DNA of 64,000 nt from Aquibacillus salsiterrae (GCF_028416595.1 NZ_JAMQKC010000003.1:248001-312000); one strand, 5' to 3'. Counted from the first letter of the stretch, positions 14,201-25,310 are shown. Notes: generated from the letters alone by a model not told the origin. Translations and numbers: made by a program.

Positions 14201-14476
14201 ACCACCTAATGTGGGAAGAATCGCATCCGGGCGTTCTTTACGGATGATTTTTATTAAAAAGTCAACGGTTAATGGCTCCATATAGACGGTGTCAGCAATC
14301 GTATGGTCGGTCATAATTGTCGCTGGATTTGAATTAGCAAGAATAACTGTGTAACCCTCTTCCTTTAGCGACTGACATGCTTGTGTTCCGGAATAGTCAA
14401 ACTCAGCAGCTTGTCCGATAACTATTGGACCTGAACCGATAACTAAAATTTTATTTATATCAGTACGTTTTGGCAT
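11276..14476 (-). CDS. carB: carbamoyl-phosphate synthase large subunit, pyrimidine-specific
   Basis: 1066-residue synthetase using two ATP, bicarbonate and ammonia from CarA. Two homologous halves are evident: the first opens [21 protein letters not shown] and the second [20 protein letters not shown] near residue 555, each with its ATP-grasp NPRxSRS/NPRASRT loop. The C-terminal MGS-like allosteric domain starts near residue 930. A position inside the pyr operon marks it as the pyrimidine enzyme. Its start overlaps carA by 22 bases. Confidence 0.98.
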
Positions 14477-15570
14477 GTTACTTCCTCCTTCGTCGATGCA
14501 TGATGTTGATCGATAGTTGTTAGGAATACATCAAATAGGTGATTCGTATCGTCTGGACCTGGTGAACTCTCAGGATGATATTGGACAGAGAATGCGGGAT
14601 AGTTCTTATGCTTAATTCCCTCTACTGTGTTATCGTTTAAAGCAATTTGCGTAAGTTCCAAATCTGTATGATTTAACGAATCAACCGTGACAGCATAACC
14701 ATGATTTTGTGATGTAATATATGTTTTATTTAGCATTACGTCCTTCACAGGATGATTAGAGCCACGGTGACCAAATTTAAGTTTTTCTGTATTGGCTCCA
14801 CATGCTAATGCAAGTAATTGATGACCTAAACAGATACCAAATACTGGTACCTCCTGAATAACGTGACTAATCATCTTTATTGCACTTGGTACATCTTTCG
14901 GATTGCCTGGTCCATTTGTCAACATGACTCCATCAGGCTTTAAGCGTAAAATACTTTCTGCATCATAGTTATAAGGAACAACTGTTACATGACAATTCCG
15001 CTTGGTTAATTCACGCAAAATACCGTGTTTCATGCCGAAATCTACTAACACAATTCGTTTTCCTCGACCTGGGACGACATATGGTTTTACAGTGGAAACT
15101 CTTTTCACTTGATCTGTTATCATTGGTGTCTTTTTAATCATCGCTAAGGCTTCCTCTGTGGATTGTCCGATTGCCGTAAAAATACCTCTCATCGTTCCAT
15201 GTTTGCGCAGTATTTTCGTTAATTTTCTTGTATCAATCCCTGAAATACCCGGGATATTGTTGGCTTTTAAATAACTATCCAAACTTTCATCACTTCGAAA
15301 GTTTGATGGGTAATCACAAACCTCTTTTACAATAAGTCCATGAATCGAAGGTGTAATGGTTTCAAAGTCATCTCGGTTTATTCCGTAATTTCCAATTAGC
15401 GGGTAAGTTAACGTTACGATTTGCCCACAATAAGATGGGTCAGATAAGATTTCTTGGTAGCCGGTCATTCCTGTATTAAAAACAACTTCACCTACACTTG
15501 CCTGTCCACTACCAAATGCTACTCCTGTAAATACGGTGCCATCTTCAAGCACTAGTTGTCGTTTTTCCAT
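14455..15570 (-). CDS. carA: carbamoyl-phosphate synthase small subunit, pyrimidine-specific
   Basis: 371-residue class I glutamine amidotransferase supplying ammonia to CarB. The N-terminal domain opens [16 protein letters not shown] and includes [20 protein letters not shown]; the amidotransferase nucleophile is in [13 protein letters not shown], with the His/Glu pair in YHPESSPGP. The ATG at 15568-15570 is preceded by AAGGAGGATTCAC, an excellent ribosome-binding site inside the pyrC end. The frame reaches 15639 but lacks family similarity there. Confidence 0.97.
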   Translation of the reverse strand: MEKRQLVLEDGTVFTGVAFGSGQASVGEVVFNTGMTGYQEILSDPSYCGQIVTLTYPLIGNYGINRDDFETITPSIHGLIVKEVCDYPSNFRSDESLDSYLKANNIPGISGIDTRKLTKILRKHGTMRGIFTAIGQSTEEALAMIKKTPMITDQVKRVSTVKPYVVPGRGKRIVLVDFGMKHGILRELTKRNCHVTVVPYNYDAESILRLKPDGVMLTNGPGNPKDVPSAIKMISHVIQEVPVFGICLGHQLLALACGANTEKLKFGHRGSNHPVKDVMLNKTYITSQNHGYAVTVDSLNHTDLELTQIALNDNTVEGIKHKNYPAFSVQYHPESSPGPDDTNHLFDVFLTTIDQHHASTKEEVTCQNVLI

Positions 15571-16847
15571 GTGAATCCTCCTTGAAAGACGATTTTCCCT
15601 TCTACGATAGTCAGCACTGGAACACCAGTCACTTCCCATTTATCAAAAGGTGTATTTTTTCCTTTAGAATAAAAACTTTCTTTATCTATCACTTCTTGCT
15701 TTTGAAGGTCAAGAACTGTTATGTCAGCAGGCGCTCCTTCTTTTAATTCTCCGTACGGTAAACCAAAGACTTGGCTCGGTTTAATTGTCATCCAATCAAT
15801 TAGTTGTTTTAGTGAAATTTCACCAGTCTTTACCAAATGTGTATATAGAAGGCCAAATGCTGTCTCAAATCCAACAATACCAAATGGCGCTAAATCAAGT
15901 CCTAGTTGCTTCTCTTCAGCTGTATGTGGTGCATGGTCCGTAGCAATAAAATCAATTGTTCCATCTAATAAACCGTCAAGTAAGGCTTGTCTATCTTCTT
16001 TTGCACGCAACGGAGGATTCATTTTAAAATTGGCATCTTCGGATTGAATATCTTCCTCAGTAAGAAGCAAATGGTGTGGTGTTACTTCTGCAGTCACACG
16101 AATTCCTGCACGTTTTGCATCTCTAATTACTCGAACAGATTCTTTTGTGCTTACGTGGCATACATGGTAATGACATCCTGTAGCCTCCGCTAACAACACA
16201 TCCCTAGCTATCTGGACAGATTCACATATCGAGGGGATGCCTGGAATATTTAATTGTAGACTTGTCTTTCCTTCATGGATTACCCCACCGTGAATTAAGG
16301 AATTGTCTTCACAATGTGCAACAATTGCCATATTGATTTTAGCTGCTTGACTCATTGCTTTTAGCATCATGTCAGCTGTCTGAATACCAACACCGTCATC
16401 TGTGAATGCAAAAGCACCCGCTTCTTTCAAAGATTCCATATCTGTAAGCGTCGCGCCAAGCAATCGCTCGGTAATCGATGCATAAGGAAGCACACGAACG
16501 TATGCCGTTTCTTTAATTCTCTCATTAATATCTTGTAATGTGTTTACACTATCTGGAACTGGTCTTGTATTTGGCATCGCACAAACGGTTGTATATCCAC
16601 CACGTGCAGCTGCTTTTGTTCCTGTTTCAATTGTCTCCTTCTTTTCCCCTCCCGGCTCACGTAGGTGAACATGGACATCAACGAAACCTGGAGATATTAA
16701 TTTCCCTTGACAATCAATAGTCTGGTCTGCTTCGAGATCAAGTTTATCTCCTATTTTTTCAATCACACCATCTTTAATGGCAATCTCACAAGGCTTACAC
16801 TCATTATCTGCTGTTAACTGCATTCCGCCTGTTAAAATCGTTCGCAT
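15552..16847 (-). CDS. pyrC: dihydroorotase
   Basis: 431-residue zinc amidohydrolase cyclising carbamoyl aspartate to dihydroorotate. Class I dihydroorotase signatures are present: [16 protein letters not shown] (metal-binding HxH), FTDDGVGIQ, the histidine-rich VAHCEDNSL and HVCHVSTKE, and [12 protein letters not shown]. Its start overlaps the pyrB end by 44 bases, and its end overlaps carA by 19. Confidence 0.97.
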   Translation of the reverse strand: MRTILTGGMQLTADNECKPCEIAIKDGVIEKIGDKLDLEADQTIDCQGKLISPGFVDVHVHLREPGGEKKETIETGTKAAARGGYTTVCAMPNTRPVPDSVNTLQDINERIKETAYVRVLPYASITERLLGATLTDMESLKEAGAFAFTDDGVGIQTADMMLKAMSQAAKINMAIVAHCEDNSLIHGGVIHEGKTSLQLNIPGIPSICESVQIARDVLLAEATGCHYHVCHVSTKESVRVIRDAKRAGIRVTAEVTPHHLLLTEEDIQSEDANFKMNPPLRAKEDRQALLDGLLDGTIDFIATDHAPHTAEEKQLGLDLAPFGIVGFETAFGLLYTHLVKTGEISLKQLIDWMTIKPSQVFGLPYGELKEGAPADITVLDLQKQEVIDKESFYSKGKNTPFDKWEVTGVPVLTIVEGKIVFQGGFTWKNDN

Positions 16848-17736
16848 GTAAAACGCCTCCGTCTTCTAAGATTCGGTACATGACAGCCATCCTTGCTGAC
16901 ACCCCGTTTGTCATTTGTTTAAAAATTCGAGATTTACTACTTTCAACTAATCTATCATCAATTTCCACACCTCTATTTACTGGGGCAGGATGAAGTATAA
17001 TTGCGTGCTGTTTCATTCTCTTTTCTCTTTCTACTGTTAATCCATAAGCCTCAAGATACTGTTGTTTGTTTAGCGTTGATTCTGTCTGATGACGTTCGTG
17101 TTGAATTCTTAACAACATGATGACATCACACGTATCAATTGCTTCATCAATATCAATGTATGGGTATGGAAGCGTTTCGTCGTACCAATCTGGTCGGGAG
17201 GATAGATAGACATCTGCCCCCATTGTCGAAAGAGCAAATGCATTCGACCTAGCAACTCTGCTATGCTTGATATCTCCAACAATCGCAACCTTTAAGCCCC
17301 TAAATTTCTGATATTCTTGATAGATGGTTAACAAATCAAGTAAACACTGGGTTGGATGTTCACCCTTCCCATCACCAGCATTAATCACTGGGATAGAAAC
17401 TCGCTCAGCAAGCTCTTTTACAAGATTATCTTTAGGGTGCCTAACAACTAACAGGGAGGCGCCAATTGATTCAAATGTTCGTGCTGTATCATAAACACTT
17501 TCGCCTTTTTTCACACTTGAGCTGTCAGTCATGAAATCCAGTACCTCAATCCCCAATTTCCTTTGTGCAACAATGAAGCTCATCTTTGTTCGTGTACTCG
17601 GCTCAAAGAAGAGGTTTGCTGCGAACAATTGCTCATTAAAAGGCTTTATACCATGTTGCTGAATGTCATCGGCAAACTTTATTAACTGCAACATCTCATG
17701 TTCAGAAAACTGTCTCATTGACACAAAATTTTTCAT
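16804..17736 (-). CDS. pyrB: aspartate carbamoyltransferase catalytic subunit
   Basis: 310-residue enzyme joining carbamoyl phosphate to aspartate, the committed pyrimidine step. The carbamoyl-phosphate loop [12 protein letters not shown] lies near residue 48, the [15 protein letters not shown] segment near 130, and [11 protein letters not shown] near 255. No pyrI regulatory chain is nearby, as in other Bacilli. I use the ATG 17734-17736 (GGGAGTG five bases upstream) rather than the adjacent TTG. It follows a PyrR attenuator. Confidence 0.97.
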   Translation of the reverse strand: MKNFVSMRQFSEHEMLQLIKFADDIQQHGIKPFNEQLFAANLFFEPSTRTKMSFIVAQRKLGIEVLDFMTDSSSVKKGESVYDTARTFESIGASLLVVRHPKDNLVKELAERVSIPVINAGDGKGEHPTQCLLDLLTIYQEYQKFRGLKVAIVGDIKHSRVARSNAFALSTMGADVYLSSRPDWYDETLPYPYIDIDEAIDTCDVIMLLRIQHERHQTESTLNKQQYLEAYGLTVEREKRMKQHAIILHPAPVNRGVEIDDRLVESSKSRIFKQMTNGVSARMAVMYRILEDGGVLHANDFNRRNAVNSR

Positions 17737-17775
17737 CAAGTCACTCCCATTTCCATCACCGTATTTTTTTACACT

Positions 17776-17897
17776 AAGAAAAGCGCAGGCGCCTCGCTAG
17801 ACCCGACAGGCATAAGACAAGACCTGACGTGGCGGTCTTTGCCACACAAGGGATTGACTTATGACCCCGAGGGGCTAGGCGCTGAAGCTAGACAATC
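17776..17897 (+). repeat. dispersed repeat, near-complete copy
   Basis: Begins AAGAAAAGCGCAGGCGCC and ends GGCGCTGAAGCTAGACAATC. It is A+T-bordered with a G+C-rich, self-complementary interior (GACCTGACGTGG against CCACACAAGGG, among others). It lies between pyrB and the upstream attenuator, where B. subtilis has pyrP, and contains no ORF of note. Confidence 0.8.
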
Positions 17898-17954
17898 AAG
17901 AAAAGCGCAGGCGCCTTGCTAGACCCGACAGGCATAAGACAAGACCTGACGTGG
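17898..17954 (+). repeat. dispersed repeat, 5'-half copy in tandem with the previous one
   Basis: The first 57 bases repeat those of 17776-17832 with essentially one difference (GCCTTGC for GCCTCGC), then homology stops at GACGTGG. The high identity suggests recent local duplication and truncation. Confidence 0.85.
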
Positions 17955-18001
17955 TTATCTAGAATGTTATCCACGTTTAAATTGTTTCTTATCAAGACAA
18001 T

Positions 18002-18095
18002 AAAAAACCTCTTTGCAGGCTGCAAAGAGGTAGACGTGTACAAATTTCCACACGTATTCTGTCGCAACCTTTTAAGCCTCACAGGACTTAGTTTA
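18002..18095 (-). promoter_or_regulatory. PyrR-responsive attenuator upstream of pyrB
   Basis: On the minus strand: a PyrR-binding anti-antiterminator hairpin whose arms AACCTTT and AAAGGTT (18065-18100) enclose AGTCCTGTGAGGCT, then an antiterminator region with ACGTGT/ACACGT, then a terminator stem CCTCTTTGCA/TGCAAAGAGG (18008-18030) with a TTTTTTATT tail. UMP-bound PyrR is known to stabilise the first hairpin and allow termination, so pyrB through pyrE should be shut down by uridine nucleotides. Confidence 0.93.
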
Positions 18096-18109
18096 AAGGT
18101 TCTATTCTA

Positions 18110-18691
<582 letters not shown>

Positions 18692-18696
18692 TCAGC

Positions 18697-18807
18697 AAAA
18701 AACCCCCATTTCCGCGAAGAAAAAGGGGGGGTTGGATAGACGTATCCTTTTAAGCGTCTAACACTACCGTTTCCTTTTCAGCCTCACGGGACTGCGTTAA
18801 AGGTTCT
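18697..18807 (-). promoter_or_regulatory. PyrR-responsive attenuator upstream of pyrR
   Basis: The minus-strand leader starts at about 18801. An AACCTTT/AAAGG-type hairpin encloses AGTCCCGTGAGGCT, the PyrR-binding loop. Next comes a region with an AGACGC/GCGTCT-like pair, then a terminator hairpin of complementary C and G runs (CCCCCC against GGGGG) with a TTTTTT tail at 18697-18702. Same architecture as the pyrB attenuator, but different stem sequences. Confidence 0.92.
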
Positions 18808-18835
18808 ATTATATTCTACATACAATTATTCCAAA
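18808..18835 (-). promoter_or_regulatory. candidate promoter of the pyr operon
   Basis: Minus-strand TATAAT (18808-18813) with TTTGGA (18830-18835) 16 bases upstream. It sits in the 40 bases between the rluD stop and the first attenuator, so transcription would start right at the PyrR-binding hairpin. The -35 match is weak. Confidence 0.6.
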
Positions 18836-18849
18836 GTTTGTTCTATCTG

Positions 18850-19761
18850 TCAACTCATCTTTTCAATTTCTTTTAATAGGTGTTGGAATTCCTCAGGTGG
18901 AGCAATTTGATATTCTAACCATTCTTTTGTTTTCGGATGGTTAAACCCGATTACTTCTGCATGCAAGGCTTGTCCATTACTATTTAGAGTTTTCCTTGGA
19001 CCATACTTAGGGTCTCCTACAAGTGGAAAGCCGATATATTGCATGTGAACCCTAATTTGATGTGTTCTTCCTGTTTCAAGTACGCACTTAACATGAGTGA
19101 AATGGCCAAACCTTTTTAACACTTCAAAGTGGGTTACCGCATGCCGTCCATCATCAACTACAGCCATCTTTTGCCGATCACGCGGGTCTCTTCCAAGTGG
19201 AGCATCTATCGTTCCAACTTCATGCGTAATATCGCCGTGCACAATTGCTTGGTAAGAACGTTTGACTGTTTTTTCCTTTAATTGGTTGACTAATGACTCA
19301 TGGGCCGCGTCATTTTTAGCTACCATTAATAATCCACTTGTATCCATGTCAATCCGATGGACAATACCAGGACGAATGACACCATTGATTCCTGATAAAT
19401 CCTTACAGTGGTACAATAACGCGTTGACTAATGTACCGTTTGGGTGACCAGGTGATGGATGAACGACCATTCCTTTTGGCTTGTTTACAACTAACACGTC
19501 TTCGTCTTCGTAAACAATTTCAAGTGGAATATTTTCAGGGATAACATCTAACTCTTCTGGCTCAGGTATTTCCCAAGAAATATGGTCACCTGCTTGACAT
19601 TTATAATTGCTTTTGACCTCTACTTGGTTTACTTCAACATAATTGCCCTTAATCCATGCTTGAACTTGGGATCTTGAGGCATCTTGATTAAGACTTGCCA
19701 ATAATTTGTCAATTCGTAGACCTGCTTCTTCTTTTTGAACCTCATGACTAAAGTCGGTCAT
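18850..19761 (-). CDS. RluD-type 23S rRNA pseudouridine synthase
   Basis: 303-residue pseudouridine synthase of the RluA/RluD family, equivalent by synteny to B. subtilis YlyB. An S4 RNA-binding domain occupies roughly residues 13-75 ([22 protein letters not shown]), and the catalytic aspartate lies in [19 protein letters not shown] near residue 140. The C-terminal [20 protein letters not shown] block is intact. It shares an ATGA overlap with lspA. The exact uridines modified cannot be read from sequence. Confidence 0.93.
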   Translation of the reverse strand: MTDFSHEVQKEEAGLRIDKLLASLNQDASRSQVQAWIKGNYVEVNQVEVKSNYKCQAGDHISWEIPEPEELDVIPENIPLEIVYEDEDVLVVNKPKGMVVHPSPGHPNGTLVNALLYHCKDLSGINGVIRPGIVHRIDMDTSGLLMVAKNDAAHESLVNQLKEKTVKRSYQAIVHGDITHEVGTIDAPLGRDPRDRQKMAVVDDGRHAVTHFEVLKRFGHFTHVKCVLETGRTHQIRVHMQYIGFPLVGDPKYGPRKTLNSNGQALHAEVIGFNHPKTKEWLEYQIAPPEEFQHLLKEIEKMS

Positions 19762-20228
19762 GCCTTCATACTTCCCTTCTTCTTCTTTTCGTCTAAAAAT
19801 GTTACTAGTAAGACTAGAATCACTCCGACGACTAGGGCAGAATCTGCCACATTAAAAATAGGATAGTCATAACTACCGATATACGTATTAAAAAAGTCTA
19901 CAACTTGCTTACGGAAGAGGCGATCAATAAAATTTCCAATTGCTCCCCCTAGAATGAGTGCTAATGACCATCCCATCAACTTACTTTCTCTGGCAAACTT
20001 GTTCATGTAGTATATGACCACCACGATAACTATCGCTGTTATTATGTAGAAAAAAATCATTTGTCCAGCTAATATTCCCCACGCGGCTCCCGTATTACGG
20101 TGGGAGGTTATGTAAAACACATCTTCAATGACAGTAATACTTTCACCTAACTCCATTCTAGTAACAACCCACCACTTTGTTAGTTGATCAATAATAATGA
20201 CAAGTAAGGCAATTAAATAGTAAAGCAT
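19758..20228 (-). CDS. lspA: lipoprotein signal peptidase II
   Basis: 156-residue integral membrane aspartic protease that cleaves prolipoprotein signal peptides after lipidation. Four hydrophobic segments are apparent; the catalytic aspartates are in [13 protein letters not shown] (near 115) and [15 protein letters not shown] (near 133), and HRNTGAAWG is conserved. It lies between ileS and rluD as in B. subtilis, but the ylyA gene expected beside ileS is missing. Confidence 0.97.
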   Translation of the reverse strand: MLYYLIALLVIIIDQLTKWWVVTRMELGESITVIEDVFYITSHRNTGAAWGILAGQMIFFYIITAIVIVVVIYYMNKFARESKLMGWSLALILGGAIGNFIDRLFRKQVVDFFNTYIGSYDYPIFNVADSALVVGVILVLLVTFLDEKKKKGSMKA

Positions 20229-20377
20229 AGCTAAAATCCCCCGTTCTTTACTTTCTACATTCTATAGCATTTTATCACAAAAACAGAAATAAAATAAATG
20301 ACATCCTTATTGAAGATCAAAAGAGTATGTACAGAGCATGTGCTAATTTTTGTTCATTTTTTAATTTTATTCATCAG

Positions 20378-20406
20378 AGAAGGCTGAACATTACGTCCAG
20401 CCTTCT
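20378..20406 (-). terminator. terminator of ileS
   Basis: A perfect 9-bp stem AGAAGGCTG/CAGCCTTCT with an 11-base loop starts 14 bases after the ileS stop; the minus strand continues into an A+T-rich stretch with T runs. Confidence 0.7.
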
Positions 20407-20419
20407 TGGTCAATCATTT

Positions 20420-23173
20420 TTAATTCGCATAATGCTCTGTGACGATATCGGCACAGCGATTACATAACTCAGGGTATGCTTCATTCGATCCAACAGTATC
20501 TGATGCAACCCAGCAACGTTCACACTTTTCACCAGTGTGTTTCTCAACCAGGACTGAAACATGATCAAATTCCTTCGCATTTTCATTCTCGTCTACAAGT
20601 TCAAGTCCTGAAACAATTAATAGTTGATGTAAATGTTCGATTGTTTCCAGTAATTCTTTCGTCTTCTCATGTTTTGGAACAACAACAATGCGTGCTTCTA
20701 ATGACTTCCCTATTACCTTATTTGCACGTGCTTCTTCTAATGCTTTTAGGATATCATCTCTTACTTCCATAAATTGATCCCATTTTGCCTTAAGCTCTTC
20801 TTTATTTTTGATTTCTTTTGGCTTTGGCATATCTGTTAACTGAACACTTTCTTCCTCTACTCCAGGAATATAACCCCAAATTTCTTCTGCAGTATGGGCA
20901 AGGATTGGTGCAAGTAATCTGACCATTGTCGTAACCGTTTCAAAATAAACTGTTTGAATGCTTCTTCTCCGCTCACTGTCTTTACCTTCGATGTATAAAA
21001 CATCTTTGGCAAAATCCAAATAGAAGGAGCTTAAGTCAATCGAACAGAAGTTGTGAACGTTATGATAAATGGTTGAAAATTCATAATTGTCATAGGCATA
21101 TCTTACTTTTTCAATTAGTTCTTGTAATCGAATTAGCATGTAACGATCAACTTCTTGTAAACTTTCTTCTGGTACAACATCTGTTTTCGGATCAAAGTCA
21201 TGTAAATTTCCTAACATAAACCGGAACGTATTTCTAATTTTGCGATATCCTTCAGACGTTTGCTTAATAATATCATCAGAGATTCTCACATCCGCTTGAT
21301 AGTCTACGGAGGCTACCCATAAACGTAAAATATCAGCACCGTATTGCTTCATAATCTTTGCAGGTACGACAACATTACCGACAGATTTACTCATCTTACG
21401 GCCTTCGCCATCTAAAGCAAATCCATGACTAATAATTGTTTCATAAGGAGCATTACCAGTGACTGCAACTGCTGTTGAAATAGATGAGTTAAACCAGCCA
21501 CGGTATTGGTCAGAACCCTCTAAATAAACGTCTGCTGGTCTACGTAATTCAGGTCGTTCCACAAGAACACCTTCGTGAGAGGAACCAGAATCAAACCAAA
21601 CATCCATAATATCAGTTTCCTTTGTAAATGTGCCATTTGGACTATGTTCTGAAGTAAAGCCATCTGGTAATAAATCCTTTGTCTCCCATTCAAACCAAAT
21701 ATTTGACCCGTGCTGGCGAAATAAATCCGAAACATGGGAAATTGTTTCATCGGTAATAATTGGAGTACGATCCTCTCCATAAAATACCGGAATAGGAACC
21801 CCCCACGTACGTTGACGAGAAATACACCAATCTTCACGGTCACGAACCATGTTATACAGTCTCGTTTCGCCCCACTTTGGATACCAGTTAACACGATTAA
21901 TTTCTGTTAAAATATCGTCCCGGAAATCTTTAATCGATGCAAACCATTGGTTCGTTGCTCGGAAGATGGTTGGCTTTTTCGTTCTCCAATCGTGTGGATA
22001 GGAGTGAGTAATAAAGTTAAGCTTTAACAAAGCTCCTACCTCTTCTAACTTTTGGGTAATTTCTTTATTAGCCGCGTCATAGAACAGGCCTTCAAACCCA
22101 GGTGCTTCCTCTGTAAAGTATCCTTTTTCATCGACAGGACACAACACATCTAAGCCATACTTTTTACTAACAAAAAAGTCATCTTCCCCGTGTCCAGGTG
22201 CCGTATGAACAAGCCCTGTACCACTATCTGTGGTTACGTGTTCGCCTAAAATGATGAGAGAATCACGATCATAGAATGGGTGCTTTGCAACTATGTTTTC
22301 CGCTTGTTGACCTTTGAACGTTTTGATAACTTCTGAATTTTCCCATTCTAACATATCACTTACTTCTTTTAACATATCATGGGCAATCACATACTTGTTC
22401 CCATCAACTTTAACTACTGCGTACTCTAGGTCAGGATGCAACGAGATGGCTAGGTTGGCAGGAATTGTCCATGGTGTTGTTGTCCAGATGATAAACTTCT
22501 CATCACCATCTAACAAGTCTTTCCCGTCCTTCACCTCAAAAGCTACATAGATAGAAGCAGAGCGCTTATCTTGGTATTCAATTTCTGCTTCAGCCAAGGC
22601 TGACTCAGAAGATGGAGACCAATAGACAGGTTTTAAACCTTTGTAGATATAACCCTTTTTCGCCATTTCACCAAATACTTTTATTTGGGCTGCTTCATAA
22701 TCTTTCGTCAAAGTAATATATGGGTTGTTCCAATCTCCTCGAACACCTAACTGTTTAAATTGTGTTCGTTGATTATCAACTTGTTGTAGTGCATATTCAG
22801 CACACTTTTGGCGAAATTCAGCAACTGACATTTTTTTACGGTCGACTTTCTTTTTTGCTAAGGCAGACTCAATCGGTAACCCATGTGTATCCCACCCTGG
22901 TACATATGGTGCATGAAATCCAGCCATTGATTTATACCGAACGATGAAATCCTTTAAAATCTTATTTAGCGCATGCCCCATGTGTAGGTCACCGTTTGCG
23001 TATGGAGGACCATCATGAAGAATAAATAACGGTCTACCCTCTGTACGTTTTTGGACTTGAGCATAGATATCTGTCTCATCCCATTTTTCTTGCATTTTTG
23101 GCTCTTTATTTGGTAAATTACCACGCATTGGAAACTCAGTTTCAGGCATTAACAATGTTTGTTTGTAATCCAT
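20420..23173 (-). CDS. ileS: isoleucyl-tRNA synthetase
   Basis: 917-residue class I synthetase. The HIGH-type motif is [11 protein letters not shown] (near residue 63), the editing domain lies roughly at 200-400, and KMSKS is found as [10 protein letters not shown] near 600. The C-terminal zinc site CERCW...CNRC is present, marking the common bacterial type rather than the eukaryote-like mupirocin-resistant type. Length is usual. A T-box leader and a dedicated promoter lie directly upstream. Confidence 0.98.
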   Translation of the reverse strand: MDYKQTLLMPETEFPMRGNLPNKEPKMQEKWDETDIYAQVQKRTEGRPLFILHDGPPYANGDLHMGHALNKILKDFIVRYKSMAGFHAPYVPGWDTHGLPIESALAKKKVDRKKMSVAEFRQKCAEYALQQVDNQRTQFKQLGVRGDWNNPYITLTKDYEAAQIKVFGEMAKKGYIYKGLKPVYWSPSSESALAEAEIEYQDKRSASIYVAFEVKDGKDLLDGDEKFIIWTTTPWTIPANLAISLHPDLEYAVVKVDGNKYVIAHDMLKEVSDMLEWENSEVIKTFKGQQAENIVAKHPFYDRDSLIILGEHVTTDSGTGLVHTAPGHGEDDFFVSKKYGLDVLCPVDEKGYFTEEAPGFEGLFYDAANKEITQKLEEVGALLKLNFITHSYPHDWRTKKPTIFRATNQWFASIKDFRDDILTEINRVNWYPKWGETRLYNMVRDREDWCISRQRTWGVPIPVFYGEDRTPIITDETISHVSDLFRQHGSNIWFEWETKDLLPDGFTSEHSPNGTFTKETDIMDVWFDSGSSHEGVLVERPELRRPADVYLEGSDQYRGWFNSSISTAVAVTGNAPYETIISHGFALDGEGRKMSKSVGNVVVPAKIMKQYGADILRLWVASVDYQADVRISDDIIKQTSEGYRKIRNTFRFMLGNLHDFDPKTDVVPEESLQEVDRYMLIRLQELIEKVRYAYDNYEFSTIYHNVHNFCSIDLSSFYLDFAKDVLYIEGKDSERRRSIQTVYFETVTTMVRLLAPILAHTAEEIWGYIPGVEEESVQLTDMPKPKEIKNKEELKAKWDQFMEVRDDILKALEEARANKVIGKSLEARIVVVPKHEKTKELLETIEHLHQLLIVSGLELVDENENAKEFDHVSVLVEKHTGEKCERCWVASDTVGSNEAYPELCNRCADIVTEHYAN

Positions 23174-23213
23174 TTACATTCTCCTCCTACATTATTGCTA
23201 AAAACAAATTCTA

Positions 23214-23270
23214 GTTGACTTAAGACCTCTGAGGGGGGTGGCGCCGTAGCTGACTTTACTTGTTATCCAT
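23214..23270 (+). repeat. dispersed repeat, degenerate internal fragment
   Basis: TTGACTTAAGACCTCTGAGG...GGCGCC.GTAGCTGACTTTACTTGTTATCC resembles the right half of the copy at 17776-17897. The GCTGACTTTAC part recurs near 36590. It lies between the T-box terminator and the ileS start. Confidence 0.55.
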
Positions 23271-23302
23271 ATCAAGTTAGATTTTATAATTTTCTCCTAG
23301 AC

Positions 23303-23600
23303 AACAAAAAAAGCCTTTCACATCCCTAAAAGGGACGAGAAAGACTCGCGGTACCACCCTTAATAGATAGAATGTAGCAACTAAATTCTATCCTCTCAAG
23401 AATTCGTAACGTGAATGAACCGTCCATTCCTACTATTCGTTCAGATGGATACTTGAGGGTGATTTTTTAAAAGGGTGCTGATTAGGCTTCCACCGTCCCT
23501 AACTCGCTTGTAACAGCTTACTTACCTTTTATACTTTCCCTGTCATTGTATTTACACTATCAGTACTTATTTTTTCAGTAATCCTAAACAATAGACTTAT
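23303..23600 (-). promoter_or_regulatory. T-box riboswitch (tRNA-Ile) upstream of ileS
   Basis: The minus strand has the hallmark T-box AAGGGTGGTACCGCGAG at 23346-23362, whose TGGT can pair with the ACCA end of uncharged tRNA. It also has a stem I with the AGCGAGTTAGGG and GGTGGAAGCC elements at about 23480-23515. Two neighbouring ATC triplets (23448-23450 and 23444-23446), flanked by a CUGAA-type segment, provide the Ile specifier. The competing terminator is the CTTTC/GAAAG stem at 23314-23343 followed by TTTTTTT. Uncharged tRNA-Ile should allow read-through into ileS. Confidence 0.95.
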
Positions 23601-23608
23601 GTTAATGA

Positions 23609-23637
23609 ATTATATGTAATTATTTAGCAAACGTCAA
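23609..23637 (-). promoter_or_regulatory. SigA promoter of ileS
   Basis: Minus-strand TTGACG (23632-23637), 17-base spacer, perfect TATAAT (23609-23614). It begins immediately after the divIVA stop codon, so the T-box leader is about 300 bases long. Confidence 0.9.
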
Positions 23638-23640
23638 GGC

Positions 23641-24171
23641 TTAATAATTTTTCTCATAAGATTCTCTTCTAAATTCTTCTTCTTGTTCTTCACCGATATC
23701 TGTATTGATTAAACCGTCCCAATCTTCGTTCTCTATCAAGTCTAATTGTGCTTCGACTAACATTTTTAATCGCGTTCTAAATACTTTTGCTTGTTTTTTA
23801 AGCTCTTCCACCTCTATCGCAATTCGGTGCGATTTTTGTAATGCTTCGTTAATGATACGATCTGCATTTTTTTCGGCTTCTTTGATGATAAGCTTAGATT
23901 CCTTTGTAGCATTCCCCCTTACTTCCTCAGCCGTTTCCTGCGCTATAAGAATTGACTTGTTCAGTGTTTCTTCAATATTTGAAAAGTGCCCTAATTTATC
24001 ACTTAACTGTTCAACCTTTTCTTTTAATTCCTTTTTTTCACGGATAACTAATTCGTAATCTTTTATAACTTGGTCTAAAAATTCGTTTACTTCATCTTCA
24101 TCATACCCACGAAAGCCTCGAGTAAACTCTTTGTTATGAATATCTAATGGTGTTAATGGCACTTTGGCCAC
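23641..24171 (-). CDS. divIVA: cell-division and polarity protein DivIVA
   Basis: 176-residue coiled-coil protein that senses negatively curved membrane at septa and poles, positioning division inhibitors and sporulation chromosome anchors. The N-terminal lipid-binding domain PLTPLDIHNKEFTRGFRGYDEDEVNEF is nearly identical to the B. subtilis one, including the membrane-inserting Phe and adjacent Arg. Heptad-rich helices run from about residue 40 to 150, with HFSNIEETLNKSI and EAEKNADRIINEAL conserved. The acidic tail is about a dozen residues longer than in B. subtilis. The ATG follows CAGGAGGTGGCCA. Confidence 0.96.
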   Translation of the reverse strand: MAKVPLTPLDIHNKEFTRGFRGYDEDEVNEFLDQVIKDYELVIREKKELKEKVEQLSDKLGHFSNIEETLNKSILIAQETAEEVRGNATKESKLIIKEAEKNADRIINEALQKSHRIAIEVEELKKQAKVFRTRLKMLVEAQLDLIENEDWDGLINTDIGEEQEEEFRRESYEKNY

Positions 24172-24267
24172 CTCCTGTCAACAATCATATTTCCATTCTA
24201 TTTGCTACTTAAAATTTCGACATTTTTTCGTAAATTCCTGCAAAAAATTCAAGTTTTTCTTAAAAGA

Positions 24268-24329
24268 TAAGAAAGTATAAAAAATCCAAGAGCTGTCTAG
24301 CTCAGCTCCAGGGCCTTGCGCTTTTCTTA
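24268..24329 (-). repeat. dispersed repeat, compact copy
   Basis: Reading on the minus strand: AAGAAAAGCGCAAGGCCCTG, then GAGCTGAGCTAGACAGCTC, then TTGGATTTTTTATACTTTC. Both termini (AAGAAAAG and CTTTCTTA) are present. It lies between ylmH and divIVA and includes the last bases of ylmH. The GAGCT/AGCTC hairpin and T tract could terminate ylmH transcripts. Confidence 0.8.
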
Positions 24330-25100
24330 TTTTAATATACCAACTGTCATTTTCCATTTGTCTTTTTTAGATAATCCATGGACTTCATCAATTTTACTTC
24401 TCCCTTTGCCTCGAAATGAAATTAAATCATCCTTTTCGACCAAAAAAGACGTATTTTCAATTGATTGATAATTTACTTTCACTAATCCTTTTTGGATAGC
24501 TGCTGCAGCATTTTGACGAGATAATTGATAAATTTCTTTTAATACCGCATCAAGTCGTAAAGAAGAAGCAGTTACTAGCTTTTGCTCCCATTTCTCCTGA
24601 CTTTCGATTAAGTGCGAGAATGGCTGTTGTTCAAATAATACATTTGCTTTTTTTACTTCGGTTAAATTCACTTTAACATAGGATTCTATTTCTTGGTCAA
24701 CCAATAATTGGATAGTGCCGTCATAGACGACCAAATCTCCAAGTTTTTTGCGCTTCATCCCTAAGGATAAAAATGCTCCAAGAACATCTCGATGTTCTAT
24801 AGAGATAAATTTGATTGGATACGTCGCCTCAAGCAATGAAATTTGAAAATCATCCTCTGCTATTTCTTCATAATAGGGGGCTAGGATTGCGCGTTTTCGC
24901 TCAGCACTTTCTTTCCCTCCAAAAAAGGAAAGCTTCATATCACTATTATTTCCGATAATTGATTGAAAGATTGTCTGTTCACGAGGAGTTAAAAAATCAC
25001 TAAGTTTAGGTTGAAAACTTCTTTCTACTTGGTCTTTCCAGGAAAGCACTTGGTCGATAAACGGATGCTCTTCTTTACGAAAATGTTGGTAAACTTCCAT
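24327..25100 (-). CDS. ylmH: RNA-binding protein YlmH (S4 domain)
   Basis: 257-residue S4-domain protein. Family members bind RNA or ribosomes and have recently been linked to ribosome-associated quality control, which would relate it to rqcH in this window. The N-terminal part opens MEVYQHFRKEEHPFIDQVL, the middle has FLTPREQTIFQSI, and the S4 domain is at roughly residues 180-250 (SSLRLDAVLKEIYQLSRQNAAAAIQKGLVKVN). I start at the ATG 25098-25100 with AAAGGAGATCGAT upstream; the frame extends to 25172 without similarity. Confidence 0.92.
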   Translation of the reverse strand: MEVYQHFRKEEHPFIDQVLSWKDQVERSFQPKLSDFLTPREQTIFQSIIGNNSDMKLSFFGGKESAERKRAILAPYYEEIAEDDFQISLLEATYPIKFISIEHRDVLGAFLSLGMKRKKLGDLVVYDGTIQLLVDQEIESYVKVNLTEVKKANVLFEQQPFSHLIESQEKWEQKLVTASSLRLDAVLKEIYQLSRQNAAAAIQKGLVKVNYQSIENTSFLVEKDDLISFRGKGRSKIDEVHGLSKKDKWKMTVGILK

Positions 25101-25282
25101 ATCGATCTCCTTTATCATACGGTTAAAAAGGACCGAGGAATTAACTTCCCTTAGGTTCAGGGGGGGGCGCACACGAACTTCGCAAAAGCAAGCTAACGAA
25201 GAAACGATAATGTGTCATTTTCACTGGCCTTTTTGAACAACCTCTTACACCTTAAGTATCTTTTACTTATCTATTACCATCA

Positions 25283-25310
25283 AAAAACTTGGCACTGCAG
25301 CCAAGTTTTT
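25283..25310 (-). terminator. terminator downstream of ylmG
   Basis: An 11-bp perfect stem AAAAACTTGGC/GCCAAGTTTTT with T tract on the minus strand lies 20 bases after the ylmG stop, separating ylmG from ylmH. The 230-base ylmG-ylmH gap also holds a run of eight G at about 25158 (plus strand) and a small CTTCG/CGAAG hairpin, and no gene. Confidence 0.85.

Noticed and set aside
23341-23362. Possible tRNA gene near ileS
   Set aside because: The conserved GGTACC segment is the T-box; no acceptor stem or TTC loop is present.
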